Shown piece after piece: positions 63,620 through 64,000 of a stretch of 64,000 nucleotides of DNA. How positions within the stretch are numbered: position 1 is the first letter of the stretch; the number at the start of each line of letters is the position of its first letter. The translations under genes and the position numbers were made by a program. Location: assembly GCF_004000765.1 (NCBI RefSeq), contig NZ_BILW01000006.1, forward strand, positions 186,001 to 250,000, read 5' to 3'. The notes beneath the pieces are model-generated. The model had not been told where the DNA came from. It ran no database searches and worked only from the letters and a program-made list of their open reading frames with translations. The DNA comes from Paenibacillus chondroitinus NBRC 15376 (GTDB lineage Bacteria; Bacillota; Bacilli; Paenibacillales; NBRC-103111).

Positions 63620-64000
63620 ATGAACAAGACCGATCGGCAGCTCGCCATAATGCTAGAACTACAACGGAGTAAAGTATTAAGAGCAGAAGATTTGGCATCG
63701 ATATTTGAGACTAGCGTTCGGACAATATATCGCGACATACAAGCTCTAAGTGAAATGGGTGTTCCGATCCTTGGGGCTCCCGGCCAGGGTTACTCTCTAA
63801 TGGAAGGTTATTTTCTTCCACCAGTCGGGTTTTCTGCTGAAGAGGCAGTAGCCGTGCTTATGGGTACTGACTTTATTGAACAGAGGTTGGATGGCGATTA
63901 CGCAAGTGCAGCTAAGGCGGCTCGACGCAAAATTGAAGCTATTCTGCCAAAAACGGTGCACGACGAGTCGATGCGCGTTCGGGAAACGATGCGGCTTCTT
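63620..64000 (+). CDS. YafY/WYL-type transcriptional regulator, N-terminal part (cut by window edge)
   Basis: The first 127 codons of a DeoR-like HTH protein: MNKTDRQLAIMLELQRSKVL, then AEDLASIFETSVRTIYRDIQ, the HTH_11 block, and GVPILGAPGQGYSLMEGYFL. This N-terminus goes with a C-terminal WYL effector domain, which lies beyond the window. RBS GGGGGA before the ATG. Targets unknown. Confidence 0.85.
   Translation, partial: MNKTDRQLAIMLELQRSKVLRAEDLASIFETSVRTIYRDIQALSEMGVPILGAPGQGYSLMEGYFLPPVGFSAEEAVAVLMGTDFIEQRLDGDYASAAKAARRKIEAILPKTVHDESMRVRETMRLL

Noticed and set aside
1..64000. Mobile elements, phage genes, tRNA or rRNA genes, toxin-antitoxin or defence systems
   Set aside because: No transposase, integrase, cas, restriction or RNA gene signature was seen on either strand; the interest lies in the sugar-utilisation clusters.

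Overview
The window looks like chromosomal DNA of a Paenibacillus-type member of the Bacillota. Indicators are strong purine-rich ribosome binding sites, moderate GC, frequent TTG and GTG starts, YesM/YesN-type two-component systems next to carbohydrate ABC importers, CcpA-type cre sites, and a dockerin-carrying secreted protein. No rRNA, tRNA, CRISPR array, transposase or phage gene was seen. All family assignments come from reading motifs; no database search was run.

Layout. 1-3.2 kb: a LysR regulator cut by the window edge, a divergent MFS transporter, an alpha/beta hydrolase, then remnants of a DinB gene and an SDR gene. 3.2-16.2 kb: YesM kinase and YesN regulator, importer 1 (lipoprotein, two permeases), and a 1942-residue secreted protein with beta-helix, CBM9-like, cohesin-like and dockerin regions. 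16.3-18.3 kb: an unrelated TetR operon (TetR, VC0807-like membrane protein, GNAT) and one more remnant. 18.4-28.0 kb: importer 2, a 734-residue protein of unknown family with an apparent (alpha/alpha)6 barrel, an AraC regulator and a GH95 glycosidase. 28.1-38.4 kb: kinase, regulator, importer 3, and two GH51 arabinofuranosidases with a small Cys-rich DUF6171 protein between them. 38.5-42.3 kb: importer 4. 42.3-47.3 kb: regulator-kinase-regulator. 47.4-57.7 kb: importer 5, kinase, regulator, GH43 and a DUF5060/DUF4038 enzyme. 57.7-64 kb: small ordinary genes (GNAT fragment, NTF2-like/SDR pair, MFS with divergent LysR, DUF1330 and DinB genes, start of a WYL-type regulator).

How it works together. 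About 53 kb is a plant-polysaccharide utilisation region: five importers, four membrane kinases, five YesN-type regulators and six carbohydrate-active enzymes or candidates. No importer has an ATPase gene here, so all probably share a distant MsmX-type ATPase. The GH95, GH51, GH43 and DUF4038 enzymes lack signal peptides and should act in the cytoplasm on imported oligosaccharides; the 1942-residue protein is the only exported candidate depolymerase or binder. Arabinofuranosidase, beta-xylosidase/arabinosidase, fucosidase/galactosidase and apiosidase-like families together suggest arabinoxylan, xyloglucan or pectin side chains (inference). cre sites before several units point to carbon catabolite repression. 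Each of importers 1-5 has a hairpin straight after its binding-protein gene, which would let binding protein exceed the membrane subunits or downstream genes.
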